From: DYFT01 sp041695085
Lineage (GTDB): Bacteria > Bacteroidota > Ignavibacteria > UBA10030
DNA length: 64,000 bases
Direction: 5' to 3'
NCBI GenBank assembly: GCA_041695085.1
Contig: JBGFRO010000020.1
Span: 124,001-188,000 of the forward strand
Both the position numbers and the translations under genes were made by a program. A model generated the notes under the pieces. The model was not told where the DNA came from. It worked only from the letters and a program-made list of their open reading frames with translations, and did no database searches. This document shows, in pieces, positions 52,207 to 61,596 of this stretch; the stretch's first letter is position 1, and each line of letters begins with the position of its first letter.

Positions 52207-52659
52207 ATGCTTTCTACGCTGACCATACCGTGGACTCTTCTCCGTGTGAGCGTTCTCGCTTCCTATTTCATCGGCATGTTCTTTGGGAGCGGCTTACACG
52301 TCCATTCTGCATTGAGCCACGAGCACAACGCTGAAGGTTTCCACAGGCACTCACTGGTAGTCCACGTTCACATCACGGCACTGATGCGATCTGCGGATTC
52401 CCACAGCGAGAATATATTTTCGTCAGATAGTGAACATGGACATCAGGTTCCTCAAGTTCAGTTGATTGCGATTCGTGCACCACATTCGAAACTCTCCAAG
52501 TCGGTTCAGCAGAACACTTTTTCCTCTTTTGATATACCATCCGCTCCATCCTTCAGTCTCCCACGTATTCTTCTCTTTGTATTTGCACAGGAGACTTCGC
52601 CACCGCTTCATTCACTGACAGTACTTGCACGCTTCGGTCGTTCCCCGCCCGTGGTCTGA
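52207..52659 (+). CDS. Small exported His-rich / R-S-P-P protein (D)
   Basis: 150 aa. Hydrophobic start (LLRVSVLASYFIGMFFGSGL), then a His-rich stretch (LHVHSALSHEHNAEGFHRHS, LVVHVHI, SEHGHQ) and an end FGRSPPVV. Unlike A-C it has no CxxC, but it ends in the same R-x-P-P. It is upstream of and co-directional with the CusB-like adaptor and CusA/CzcA-like pump, so it may bind Zn, Co, Ni or Cu in the periplasm for this exporter; that is inference. Confidence 0.55.
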   Translation: MLSTLTIPWTLLRVSVLASYFIGMFFGSGLHVHSALSHEHNAEGFHRHSLVVHVHITALMRSADSHSENIFSSDSEHGHQVPQVQLIAIRAPHSKLSKSVQQNTFSSFDIPSAPSFSLPRILLFVFAQETSPPLHSLTVLARFGRSPPVV

Positions 52660-52795
52660 AGCCTTTCGGTGGGCATACGCCCGCCTTGCACATACCCATC
52701 TCTCTACCTTCACTCCTCATTCTCTGAAGCTGGGGTGATCTATCATCTTTGTTCTTTACGCAAAGAAGTTGTTCCAACAGAATAGGAATTGTCCT

Positions 52796-54319
52796 ATGGA
52801 AAGATTTCTTCACCTAATTGCTTTCATCACCGCACTCCTCATTAGCTGCGGTCCAGGAGGCGATGAAAATCAAGCCGAACTTCCGGGTGGATCAGTGACG
52901 CTGTGGACGTCAACGTCGGAACTTTTTATGGAATATCCCGCTCTCGTCGTCGGACAAGAAGCACGCTTCGCCATCCACCTTACTTGGCTTTCGGACTTCA
53001 AGCCCGTTACGGAGGGGCGGCTGGATTTGGAGTTTACGTCGAGCGATGGGACCCGGAAGAAGACCTCAGCAGACAAACCGACATCGCCCGGCATCTTTCG
53101 GCCGACCATTACCTTCGACAAGGCCGGGACATACCGGATGACCTTAACCATAGACGGAAGATCGCGCGACATCCTCCACGTTGACGGAATACGCGTGTTT
53201 GCGTCTGCCGGCGAGATACCACCCGAAACGGAAAGCCCACAGGCAGAACAGCTGATCACATTTCTCAAAGAACAACAGTGGAAGATTGATTTCCGAACTG
53301 AACCCGCCGTCCGAAGACGAATAAGCGGTACTGTTCGAGCCTCCTGTGAGCTCATCCCCAAGCTTTCTACCGAAGCAATCGTCTCTGCGCCGTTCTCCGG
53401 AGTGATTCCAGCCGAAGAGAATGCAGTTCTTCCCGTCATTGGGCAATCGGTGAGCAAGGGTTCACAACTTGCGCTGATGGTTCCTTCTGCTGAAACACCG
53501 AGCGGTCTCGAAAACTTCGCCTCCCGATTCATCCAGGCAGAAACCGAACGTGCACTTGCCGCGAAGGAATTTGAGCGAGCAAAGCAGCTTCGCGCTATCG
53601 ACGGCATTTCGGAGAAAGAATATCACGAGGCTGAGATCGGTTTCAAACAGGCGGACGCCACCTACCGGCTGTTGAGCAAGTTCATCCAATCCAAGGAGAG
53701 CGGTGAATCTCCGGACGCATTTATCCTCACGGCGCCCATTTCGGGAACGATCATCGAAACGAATGTTGTCCCAGGCAGGCAAGTCAATGCCGGCGAGCCG
53801 CTCTACCGGATCATTGATGCACGGTCGGTGTGGGTCCGTGCAAACGTCGCGGCGGAAAACATTGGCACGTTGACCCGGCCCCGCCGCGCATGGCTTCAGT
53901 TAGCTGGGTTGACAAATACCGTTGAGGTCAATGAGCGCAACGGCAAGCTCGTCTCGATTGCAAAGGCGATTGATCCACGAACACGGTCCTTCCCCGTCAT
54001 CTTTGAGACACAGAACCCAAGCGGAAGCCTTCGAATCGGCATGTACGGAGAAATCCTCATAGCGACGGGAGAAGAAAAGGAAGCGCTTGTCATTCCCGAA
54101 TCCGCTCTGATCGAAGAGGAGGGCCGTTACAGTGTCTATGTTCATATCGAAGGTGAGGCCTTTGTGAAGCGGGACGTGACGCTGGGTGAGCGCAACGGAG
54201 ACTTGGTCGAGATCCGAAGCGGTATCTCCGAAGGCGAGCGGGTTGTCACCGTCGGTGCATATCAGGTGCGACTCGCGTCACGATCGTCGCAGGTGCCTGC
54301 TCACGGACACGAGCACTAG
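52796..54319 (+). CDS. Heavy-metal RND periplasmic adaptor (CusB/CzcB-like)
   Basis: About 507 aa, a lipoprotein (TALLISCGPG). An N-terminal beta-sandwich domain (about 35-140: SVTLWTSTSELFMEYPALVV, GTYRMTLTIDG) resembles FixH/YtkA-like folds attached to metal adaptors. Then follow the lipoyl halves (IVSAPFSGVIPAEENAVLPV, LTAPISGTIIETNVVPGRQV), a helical hairpin, barrel and membrane-proximal domains, and a His-containing tail (AHGHEH). AGGA lies before the ATG at 52796. It works with the RND pump at 54734; no dedicated TolC-like gene is in this operon. Confidence 0.9.
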   Translation: MERFLHLIAFITALLISCGPGGDENQAELPGGSVTLWTSTSELFMEYPALVVGQEARFAIHLTWLSDFKPVTEGRLDLEFTSSDGTRKKTSADKPTSPGIFRPTITFDKAGTYRMTLTIDGRSRDILHVDGIRVFASAGEIPPETESPQAEQLITFLKEQQWKIDFRTEPAVRRRISGTVRASCELIPKLSTEAIVSAPFSGVIPAEENAVLPVIGQSVSKGSQLALMVPSAETPSGLENFASRFIQAETERALAAKEFERAKQLRAIDGISEKEYHEAEIGFKQADATYRLLSKFIQSKESGESPDAFILTAPISGTIIETNVVPGRQVNAGEPLYRIIDARSVWVRANVAAENIGTLTRPRRAWLQLAGLTNTVEVNERNGKLVSIAKAIDPRTRSFPVIFETQNPSGSLRIGMYGEILIATGEEKEALVIPESALIEEEGRYSVYVHIEGEAFVKRDVTLGERNGDLVEIRSGISEGERVVTVGAYQVRLASRSSQVPAHGHEH

Positions 54320-54375
54320 CAAAGCTTCGCCTTAAACCGACGAGCGAAGATTGCTTGAGTACCAAGAGCTATATG

Positions 54376-54575
54376 CCCCTTTTCTTTTTGCTCGTCCAAA
54401 AAGAAAAGGGGCGAAAAAGTAAAAGGACGCCGAAATCGCAACGCACGGGATAGCCACCAACGCACCTGCCATAATTTCGGTGCCTCAGGAGTTGTCGCTT
54501 CGACATCGAGTATGCACCTGCACCGAAATTAAACGCACGAAAAATGTCGCCTCCGCACACCGCCAGCGATTTCGG
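54376..54575. repeat. Three-hairpin dispersed element, copy B
   Basis: A 15-bp perfect hairpin (54376-54390 with 54397-54411) is followed by two hairpins of 51 and 53 nt, each opening CCGAAAT (54430, 54523), with AACGCACG early in the loop, and closing ATTTCGG (54474-54480, 54569-54575). Architecture and spacings match copy A at 31109-31313, while the first stem has different, fully paired bases. It lies in the unusually long 414-bp gap between the adaptor and pump genes of one efflux system. The remaining part of the gap has no gene. Confidence 0.75.
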
Positions 54576-54733
54576 TTGCCTACGCACTACCTGAGGTGAA
54601 GCACAATCATGTATTCGAACGGTGACTAAAACCATCGCTATTCTCTCACAACTACTTACGGGAAAAACTTGTCATCCCACCATGAGGGGATCGTCATTTT
54701 ACCTGATGGAGTTTTCCTTGAGGAGAAATTGAA

Positions 54734-57700
54734 ATGCTCGATCGAATGATAAGTTGGTCTCTGCAAAACAGGCTCCTTGTTGTGCTTGCCTCGATCCTTA
54801 TTCTCGGTATCGGAGTCTTCACTGTCACAAGAATTCCGGTCGATGTCTTTCCCGACCTCACAGCCCCAACGGTGGTCATCCTTGCCGAAGCGCACGGAAT
54901 GGCCACGGAAGAAGTCGAGACGATGGTCACGTTTCCCATCGAAACCGCCATGAATGGAGCCACGGGCGTTCGGCGGGTGCGCTCATCTTCTGCCATGGGT
55001 ATCGGCATCATCTGGGTAGAGTTTGACTGGGGCACCGATATTTTCATTGCGCGTCAGATCGTCAACGAAAAACTCCAACTTGTCAGTTCGCAGTTGCCAC
55101 GCGACATTCGCCCGCCCGTGCTTGCCCCTATCTCCTCCATTATGGGTGAAATTATGCTTGTGAGCATTTCCAGCGACCAGCATAGCGAGCTCGATGTGCG
55201 GACAGTCGCCGATTGGACGATTCGCCGCAGGCTCCTTGCCGTTCCCGGTGTTTCTCAGGTTATTCCGATCGGAGGAGGAAGAAAACAGTATCAGGTGCTC
55301 GTTGACCCCGACAAACTTCGGGCACACGATATTTCGCTTCAGGAGCTTCTCCGCGCTGTTGAAAGCTCTAACCAGAATGCCTCCGGCGGCGTGTTTATGG
55401 AAAAAGGGCAGGAGTATCTCATCCGCGGCCTCGGTCGCGTCCATTCATTGGAGGACATTGGGCGGTCCGTTGTTGCCGTTCGTGAAGGCGTTCCCATCCT
55501 TGTGAAGGATGTTGCAGATCTCAAGATTGACGCTGCCGTGAAGATCGGGGACGCCTCAGTGAATGCAAAGCCCGCTGTCGTCATCTCGATTCAGAAGCAA
55601 CCCGGAGCCAATACGCTCGAACTCACGCGAAAGATCGAACGCACCCTGGAGGATATTCAGAAAACCCTTCCACAGGGGATGGCCATCAATTCTCATATTT
55701 TCCGTCAAGCGGATTTCATTCAGGTTGCCATTGATAACGTCGCTGCGGTGCTGAGAGACGGCGCCATACTCGTGGTTCTTGTGCTGGTGTTGTTTCTCGC
55801 CAATCTCCGGACAACGTTCATCTCCCTGACAGCAATACCGCTTTCGTTGATCTTTGCCGTCTTCGTGATGAAGTTTTTCGATATCACCATCAACACCATG
55901 ACGCTTGGCGGAATGGCGATTGCCGTTGGCGCCATCGTTGATGACGCCATCATTGATGTAGAGAATGTCTTTCGGCGATTGAAAGAGAATAAGCACGCCG
56001 AGAACCCGCGTCCAACTCTCGACGTCATCCTTCACGCGTCTCGCGAGATCCGGTCTTCGATTGTCAATGCAACGCTGATCATCATTGTCGTTTTCCTTCC
56101 GCTTTTCTTTTTGAGTGGGGTCGAAGGGAGACTGTTGCGTCCCCTGGGAATTGCCTACATCGCTTCCATTGGGGCGTCGCTTCTCGTTGCCCTCAGCGTG
56201 ACACCGGCATTATGTGCGTACCTTCTCCCCCGAGCTCGATTCTTGGAGAAAAAAGAAGACCCGTTCGTGCTTCGTCGACTCAAAGAAGTATATTCGCGAA
56301 CGCTCGATATCGTTATGCGCAGGCCTCAGCAGGTGCTGGCTGGAGCGGTCGGTGCACTTGCCGTGGCGTTGACGATACTCCCATTTCTTGGCCGTGCCTT
56401 CCTCCCCGAATTCAACGAGGGCTCACTTACGCTCAGTGTCGTTACGGTCCCGGGCACATCGCTTGAAGAATCCAACAAGATTGGGAATCTTGTAGAAGAA
56501 ATTCTACTAAGCCATCCAGTCATTAAGTCCACGGCGCGCCGGACCGGGAGAGCCGAGCTTGATGAGCATGCGCAAGGAGTCAACTCCGCCGAGCTCGACG
56601 CCCGTTTCGAGCTCAATGGCATGTCGAAACAGGAGATGCTCGACGATCTTCGAAGGATGCTTTCCGTTGTTCCCGGCACGAATATCACGATTGGACAACC
56701 GCTCGGACACCGCATCGACCACATGCTTTCAGGCACACGAGCGAATATTGCCGTGAAAATCTTTGGGAGCGATCTCTACCGGTTACGAGCCATTGCCGAA
56801 CAGGCTCGGAACCAGATCCAGCAGGTCGAGGGTGTAGTGGATCTGGCGGTCGAGCAACAAATGAACGTCCCCCAGATCCGCATCAAGGCAAACAGGTTAC
56901 AGATGGCACGATATGGTATGACGATCGCTGATTTCTCAGAAGCAATCGACGTGGCCTTTAACGGGGAGGTCGTCTCTCAGGTCTTAGAGGGGCAACAGCA
57001 CTTCGACTTGCTGGTACGCTTTAACGATGACCATCGCGGTAACATTGCAAAAATCAAGCAGGCTCTCTTTGACACGCCGACGGGGATAAAAGTGCCGATT
57101 TCCGAGCTTGCCACGATTGTTTCGGAGAAAGGGATCAATACCATCAGCCGGGAGAATGCGCAGAGGAAAATCGTGGTGCAGGCAAACGTCTCGGGACGCG
57201 ACCTTCACAGCGTTATTACGGATATTCAACAGCGGATGGAGCGCAATGTGTTGCTTCCGGAAGGATATTATGTAGAATACGGTGGGCAATTCGAAAGCGA
57301 GCAGGAGGCAACCCGCATCATATCGCTCTTGAGTATCGCCGCAGTTCTCATCATATTTCTCATCCTATATTTTGAACTGAAGTCCATTCGTGTTGCTTTG
57401 CTTGTCATGGTGAATCTTCCTCTGGCACTAATTGGCGGAATTGTCGCTGTGCTTCTTTCCGACGGCGTGCTAAGCGTCGCCTCGCTCGTCGGCTTTATCA
57501 CCCTCTTTGGTATTGCAACGCGAAACGGCATTCTTTTAGTCTCTCACTACCAGACTCTGCTGGCCGAAGGAAAGTCACTTGACCAAGCAGTAAAGCAAGG
57601 CTCCATGGAACGACTCAGTCCTGTGCTGATGACCGCTCTTTCGACTGGCTTAGCGCTGATACCACTTGCGCTTGCAGGTGGCGATCCGGGAAGCGAGATT

Positions 57701-57814
57701 CAATCTCCTATGGCAATTGTTATCCTTGGCGGATTGGTCAGTTCGACAGCCTTAAACTTGGTCGTGATTCCTGCGTTGTTTTTGAAATTTGCAGGCAAAA
57801 AAGGAACCAAGTAA
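54734..57814 (+). CDS. Heavy-metal efflux RND permease (CusA/CzcA-like)
   Basis: 1026 aa. TM1 (LLVVLASILILGIGVFTVTR), VDVFPDLTAPTVVILAEAHG typical of HME-RND proteins, a TM4 relay with adjacent acids (IAVGAIVDDAIIDVENVFRR), the second periplasmic loop (TARRTGRAELDEHAQGVNSA) and the TM11-12 end (VVIPALFLKFAGKKGTK). It drives metal ions from periplasm or cytoplasm to the outside with proton uptake. GAGGAG lies before the ATG. It is followed by a CDF transporter. A decayed relative of its last 38 codons lies at 61597-61710. Confidence 0.92.
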   Translation: MLDRMISWSLQNRLLVVLASILILGIGVFTVTRIPVDVFPDLTAPTVVILAEAHGMATEEVETMVTFPIETAMNGATGVRRVRSSSAMGIGIIWVEFDWGTDIFIARQIVNEKLQLVSSQLPRDIRPPVLAPISSIMGEIMLVSISSDQHSELDVRTVADWTIRRRLLAVPGVSQVIPIGGGRKQYQVLVDPDKLRAHDISLQELLRAVESSNQNASGGVFMEKGQEYLIRGLGRVHSLEDIGRSVVAVREGVPILVKDVADLKIDAAVKIGDASVNAKPAVVISIQKQPGANTLELTRKIERTLEDIQKTLPQGMAINSHIFRQADFIQVAIDNVAAVLRDGAILVVLVLVLFLANLRTTFISLTAIPLSLIFAVFVMKFFDITINTMTLGGMAIAVGAIVDDAIIDVENVFRRLKENKHAENPRPTLDVILHASREIRSSIVNATLIIIVVFLPLFFLSGVEGRLLRPLGIAYIASIGASLLVALSVTPALCAYLLPRARFLEKKEDPFVLRRLKEVYSRTLDIVMRRPQQVLAGAVGALAVALTILPFLGRAFLPEFNEGSLTLSVVTVPGTSLEESNKIGNLVEEILLSHPVIKSTARRTGRAELDEHAQGVNSAELDARFELNGMSKQEMLDDLRRMLSVVPGTNITIGQPLGHRIDHMLSGTRANIAVKIFGSDLYRLRAIAEQARNQIQQVEGVVDLAVEQQMNVPQIRIKANRLQMARYGMTIADFSEAIDVAFNGEVVSQVLEGQQHFDLLVRFNDDHRGNIAKIKQALFDTPTGIKVPISELATIVSEKGINTISRENAQRKIVVQANVSGRDLHSVITDIQQRMERNVLLPEGYYVEYGGQFESEQEATRIISLLSIAAVLIIFLILYFELKSIRVALLVMVNLPLALIGGIVAVLLSDGVLSVASLVGFITLFGIATRNGILLVSHYQTLLAEGKSLDQAVKQGSMERLSPVLMTALSTGLALIPLALAGGDPGSEIQSPMAIVILGGLVSSTALNLVVIPALFLKFAGKKGTK

Positions 57815-57884
57815 CTTCTCTATCGTAGAATGGCTCGACAGCGAGACGGAGAATGCCAAAAACGTAAAGAAGGAGACGAAGCGT

Positions 57885-58841
57885 ATGTCGCACTTATTGG
57901 ATGAAGCTGTTTTGCCATGCCGTCATCAGCATAGGCCATTGCTCATTCACACTGATCATTCAGCCGACCATCAGCACGCGCACGGGCTTGATGTGCATCG
58001 CCCTCAGCAGAGAAAGGCGTTGATGATCTCCGTTGCATTGACGACGGGGATGATGATTGTGGAATTCATCGCCGGGCTGCTCACGGGCAGTCTTATGCTC
58101 ATCAGCGACGCAATCCACATGCTTTCACACGCGACGGCGTTGGGAATAAGTCTGCTGGCTGTTGTGCTTGCACAGAAAAAGGTCGGTGAGCATTTTCCGT
58201 TCGGACTCTATAGGGTCGAGATTCTTGCGGCACTGTTCAACGGAATCGGCCTTGCGGGCTTCAGTGTGTGGATCATTTATGAAGGCATTGTGCGCATGAT
58301 CGATCCTGTTGCCATCCTTGGACCTGAGCTTACCGCTGTGGCCATCGTAGGGCTTGCCGTAAACCTCACAACAGCAGTCATCTTGCGCCGGGCCGGATTA
58401 GAAGACCTGAATACGAAAAGTGCGTTTCTCCATATGCTTGCCGATACGTTCTCATCGGCCGCAATTGTTGTCGGCGGCATCATCATTGTGCTTACCGACT
58501 GGTTTATTGTCGACCCGATTCTCAGTATGGTCGTGGCCCTTCTCGTTGCTCGATGGTCCTGGGGCTTACTGAGAGACTCGGTACTTATCCTTCTTGAGCG
58601 CAAGCCCGATACGATTGATTCAGCAAAACTCCAACGCGGGCTCAAACAAGAGTTTCCCGAGGTAAGGGATGTGCACGACGTGCACATCTGGGAAATTACC
58701 TCGGCGTTTGTCTGTTTGACGATGCACGTTGTCCTTGATGATATGAAGCTGAAAGAAGCGAACAAGGTGCGGTCGAGAATGACTGAGTATCTTCAACAAC
58801 AGTTTGGGGTAGGGCACTCTGTGATTCAGATTGAATGCTAA
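57885..58841 (+). CDS. CDF transporter with HxxxH metal site (DmeF-like)
   Basis: 318 aa. A His-rich cytosolic N-terminus (CRHQHRPLLIHTDHSADHQH) precedes six helices and a CDF C-terminal domain (VHDVHIWEITSAFVCLTMHV). TM2 reads LISDAIHMLSHATALGISLL: the usual H-x-x-x-D of zinc CDF proteins is H-x-x-x-H, as I recall for DmeF-type cobalt/nickel exporters. TM5 keeps HMLADTFSSAAIVVGG. AAGGAG precedes the ATG at 57885; the frame runs upstream into the RND gene. It should feed cytosolic metal to the periplasm for the RND system. Confidence 0.9.
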   Translation: MSHLLDEAVLPCRHQHRPLLIHTDHSADHQHAHGLDVHRPQQRKALMISVALTTGMMIVEFIAGLLTGSLMLISDAIHMLSHATALGISLLAVVLAQKKVGEHFPFGLYRVEILAALFNGIGLAGFSVWIIYEGIVRMIDPVAILGPELTAVAIVGLAVNLTTAVILRRAGLEDLNTKSAFLHMLADTFSSAAIVVGGIIIVLTDWFIVDPILSMVVALLVARWSWGLLRDSVLILLERKPDTIDSAKLQRGLKQEFPEVRDVHDVHIWEITSAFVCLTMHVVLDDMKLKEANKVRSRMTEYLQQQFGVGHSVIQIEC

Positions 58842-58953
58842 ACACTTGGTGGATGCCGGGCCAACGTTGGCCGTTGGGCGGACAAAGGGCATGCGGGGCG
58901 TTCTCGATTACAGCGGAAGTTCCGCATGGACAGCACCGGTTTTGGAGGTATAT

Positions 58954-59703
58954 ATGCAAAGGATTCGTCTCATAGTAGCGCCACTGACGTTCAGCTTCAT
59001 CTTCGGGGCCCTTGCGGGCTGTGAGAAGAGCACGGCTCCACAGGGTAGTAGCAAGTCTAACGTCACGTTCCGGGCGGCACGGGTTGGGATCGTGAATAAA
59101 TCCGTCAACCCGAAGAGCATCATTGTCGTACATCGTACCGACACCCTCGTGATCGAAAAGGTCTCGCTCACCTTGCAGGACATCGACATGGAGCGCACGA
59201 CGCAATCTGTGGAATGCAAAGACGGCGTCAACAGCGGGAACGCAGATTGCTCTGACTGGGTGGATGGCCCGATCCGCGTGAACCTCAACCTTACGGACGC
59301 GACCAAAGGCCATACACTGAGTATCCCGCTCCAGAAAGGCACCTACGACGTCATCAGCTTCGATATCAGCGTACCGGATGGAGGCGACCCGGCGGAACAG
59401 GCGTACATCGCCGCGAATCCGGACATGGCAAATGCGAGTGTGTTAGTGATCGGCACGTTCAACAGGCAACCGTTTACCTTCAAGACAGATGTGAGAGGTG
59501 ATCGGGAGGTGGTGTTGAACCCGCCGCTCGTAGTCTCTGAGGATAAGGAGGTAAGCTTTCACTTCGCCGTCGAGTTCGACGCCGCTATGTGGTTCCGGCG
59601 GGCTGACCTCACGCTGATCGATCCCCGCACCACGAACGACGCCGATATAGAGAAGATCAAGCAGAACATTCGCGACCGGATCGAGTCCGAATCCATTCCG
59701 TAG
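58954..59703 (+). CDS. Uncharacterised lipoprotein
   Basis: 249 aa with a lipobox (FGALAGCEKS). The mature part has beta-rich segments (LVIEKVSLTLQDIDMERT, LSIPLQKGTYDVISFDISV) and paired cysteines in VECKDGVNSGNADCSDWVDG. It resembles DUF4382-like lipoproteins in outline, but I do not assign it. TTTGGAGGT lies before the ATG at 58954. It is about 110 bp after the CDF gene and ends at a strong hairpin, so it may be the last gene of the metal-efflux operon. Confidence 0.7.
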   Translation: MQRIRLIVAPLTFSFIFGALAGCEKSTAPQGSSKSNVTFRAARVGIVNKSVNPKSIIVVHRTDTLVIEKVSLTLQDIDMERTTQSVECKDGVNSGNADCSDWVDGPIRVNLNLTDATKGHTLSIPLQKGTYDVISFDISVPDGGDPAEQAYIAANPDMANASVLVIGTFNRQPFTFKTDVRGDREVVLNPPLVVSEDKEVSFHFAVEFDAAMWFRRADLTLIDPRTTNDADIEKIKQNIRDRIESESIP

Positions 59704-59735
59704 CCTTCGGGCCAAGTCGCCCTCATGAGCAGAAG

Positions 59736-59762
59736 GCCGAGCGCAAGGAAGTTGCGCTCGGC
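59736..59762. terminator. Hairpin between convergent genes
   Basis: GCCGAGCGCAA (59736-59746) and its complement (59752-59762) form an 11-bp stem with a 5-nt loop, 33 bp after the lipoprotein stop and before the end of the convergent phosphatase gene. There is no T-run, so it may be a bidirectional or weak terminator. Confidence 0.55.
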
Positions 59763-59816
59763 TCCCCTCGGACCTTGCGGCGCCGCGCTGCTCAAGCTAA
59801 CACAACCTCCTCTGCT

Positions 59817-61145
59817 CTAATTCGAACCGGTCACCCTTCTTCTTGTATTTCCTTGAGGTGCTCTTTCAACCAACAGATTAACTCCCGACGGCTGTTTGAT
59901 CAACTCGAATGCATCATATAACTCGCCTGTTACCGTTTTCGCTTCATACCGCAGGGTATCAAGCGATACATAGATGATTTGATAAAGCTGTGTATCTTCT
60001 GCCATACGAGCTATCAGCGGAGAATCGCTTGCCGCATACATCTTCGGTCCGGAAACAGAAACAACGTAAACCGTTCCGCTCTGGTCATTTCTCACACTCA
60101 CGCCGCTTCGGACGTTCTTGGTTCTGCCGTAGGTGTGATCGTGTCCCTGGAGTACGAGATCGACTCTGTGCTTGTCAAACACCGGCATCCAGGTTTCCCG
60201 GAGTTCCTTGTTATCTCTCCCCTTCGCAGTTGAGAAGACCGGATGATGAAATGTGATACACGTCCATCGGGAGGGGTTGTCCTTTAACATCTGATCCAGC
60301 CACACCGCCTGCTCGGCAATCCGTTCGTTGGAGTTCAAACTGACAATTCTTACACCTTGGTAATCAAGGAAGTACGCGGTCTCCTCGAGTCCTGCTGGAC
60401 CGTTTTCGGGTAGCGTGAACTGAGGACGCCAGTTGATGGAAAGCTGTTTGCCCAACCCCAACAGTGTAGATTCATACTCGTGGTTGCCGGGCGACGGGAT
60501 GCTGGGCACCATAGCGTTCAGCCAACTTCCCGCGTTAAACCACTCCCCCCACTCTCCGTCGCTATTTGCATGGTCGATAAGATCGCCGGCATGGATAATG
60601 AATCGCGCCTTCGGTGCATCGCTATACGCTGCTCGAATTGCCCTCGACCACAAGGAACGGATCTCGTTCTGCGCATCTCCTAAATAAATAAAGGAAAAGG
60701 GTTCTGCTCTATCGCTTGCGGTCTTGAACTGAAACCATTCGCTCCAGTTCTTTCCGTCCCCGACCCGGTAAGCATAAAGAGTCGATGGTTGTAAATCGGT
60801 CATGTTGAGCGAGTGGTGGAACACTGGATACTGCGGCGTTCGAAGAAGAACGGTTTCGGCGGTCAGCGTTCTTGCGTTCTTTTCGAGATTAGGACCGGGC
60901 GTTGCAACAGTAATCTGAACAACAGGGTTGGTTACTGTCGTATCGGTTCTCCACGTAATCGCTTGACTCGCTGACGGGTCACCGGCAAAAGTAAGAATAA
61001 TACGATCCGGCATGACAGAAGGTGGATTACCTCCGTTCTCCGCGAACGCTGTTGAGGCAAGAGTGGTCGGCGGTCCGGATGAAAGGCCGATTGAAACGGC
61101 AAGGAACGCAATGAGTTGAATGGATAAAGATTGAAACGATACCAT
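59817..61145 (-). CDS. Exported purple-acid-phosphatase-like metallophosphoesterase
   Basis: About 442 aa. A signal peptide is followed by a fibronectin-like N-domain (ILTFAGDPSASQAITWRTDT, LQPSTLYAYRVGD) and a calcineurin-type catalytic domain with the metal ligands in IYLGDAQN, FIIHAGDLIDHANSDG, IPSPGNHEYE, ITFHHPVFS and LQGHDHTYGRT. It should hydrolyse phosphoesters outside the cytoplasm. The ATG at 61145 has AAGGAG upstream; the frame runs on to 61223 in sequence that belongs to a TonB remnant. Confidence 0.9.
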   Translation of the reverse strand: MVSFQSLSIQLIAFLAVSIGLSSGPPTTLASTAFAENGGNPPSVMPDRIILTFAGDPSASQAITWRTDTTVTNPVVQITVATPGPNLEKNARTLTAETVLLRTPQYPVFHHSLNMTDLQPSTLYAYRVGDGKNWSEWFQFKTASDRAEPFSFIYLGDAQNEIRSLWSRAIRAAYSDAPKARFIIHAGDLIDHANSDGEWGEWFNAGSWLNAMVPSIPSPGNHEYESTLLGLGKQLSINWRPQFTLPENGPAGLEETAYFLDYQGVRIVSLNSNERIAEQAVWLDQMLKDNPSRWTCITFHHPVFSTAKGRDNKELRETWMPVFDKHRVDLVLQGHDHTYGRTKNVRSGVSVRNDQSGTVYVVSVSGPKMYAASDSPLIARMAEDTQLYQIIYVSLDTLRYEAKTVTGELYDAFELIKQPSGVNLLVERAPQGNTRRRVTGSN

Positions 61146-61158
61146 GGTCTTTCTCTCC

Positions 61159-61488
61159 TTACGACAATGAGTCTTCTTCAATAATGCCCTGTTCGAGATC
61201 CGCATTCGGCACGGTCGTCTCACCCCCTCGTACTGTGACAGCGCGGACGCTCTCTACATAACGAAAGCGAAAAACTACAAGTTGATGCTCGTCGGCGGGG
61301 ACGCGCACAAGCGTGTACGAGCCTTTCAGGTCTGCCGCTGCACCGATTCGAAGGGAAGCAATGCAAATGTTTGCCGACGGCAGCGCGAATCCATCCTTGT
61401 TCGTTACTCTGCCGTCATAGTTCCGGTTTGAGTATGCGCTATCGTTGTTGAAAATAACAAGACCGCTGCTATCAAGTGATATATAATC
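61159..61488 (-). pseudogene. TonB receptor CarboxypepD-reg-like fragment
   Basis: Reading the minus strand from 61488 gives about 109 codons without a start. GFALPSANICIASLRIGAAA, DLKGSYTLVRVPADEHQLVV and a YVESVRAVTVRGGETTV block match the CarboxypepD-reg-like domain at the front of Bacteroidota TonB receptors, where G.LPGANV...T..DG.Y.L..V.AG...L is typical. The plug and barrel are missing and a stop follows at 61159. It directly precedes the phosphatase gene, so a receptor gene was probably deleted here. Confidence 0.65.
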
Positions 61489-61556
61489 TCATGGAAAAAT
61501 CCTCCTTATGTTGATTCCATAAGTTAGCAATCTTGTGTTATATTTGTTTTGTCTAT

Positions 61557-61576
61557 TCTTTATTGAACAATAAAGA
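61557..61576. promoter_or_regulatory. AT-rich 20-bp palindrome
   Basis: TCTTTATTG-AA-CAATAAAGA is a perfect inverted repeat with a 2-nt centre in the intergenic region between the TonB remnant and the MFS gene. It may be an operator for a dimeric regulator, perhaps of the lost receptor gene. Confidence 0.35.
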
Positions 61577-61596
61577 TAAAGATCTTCCAATGTAAT

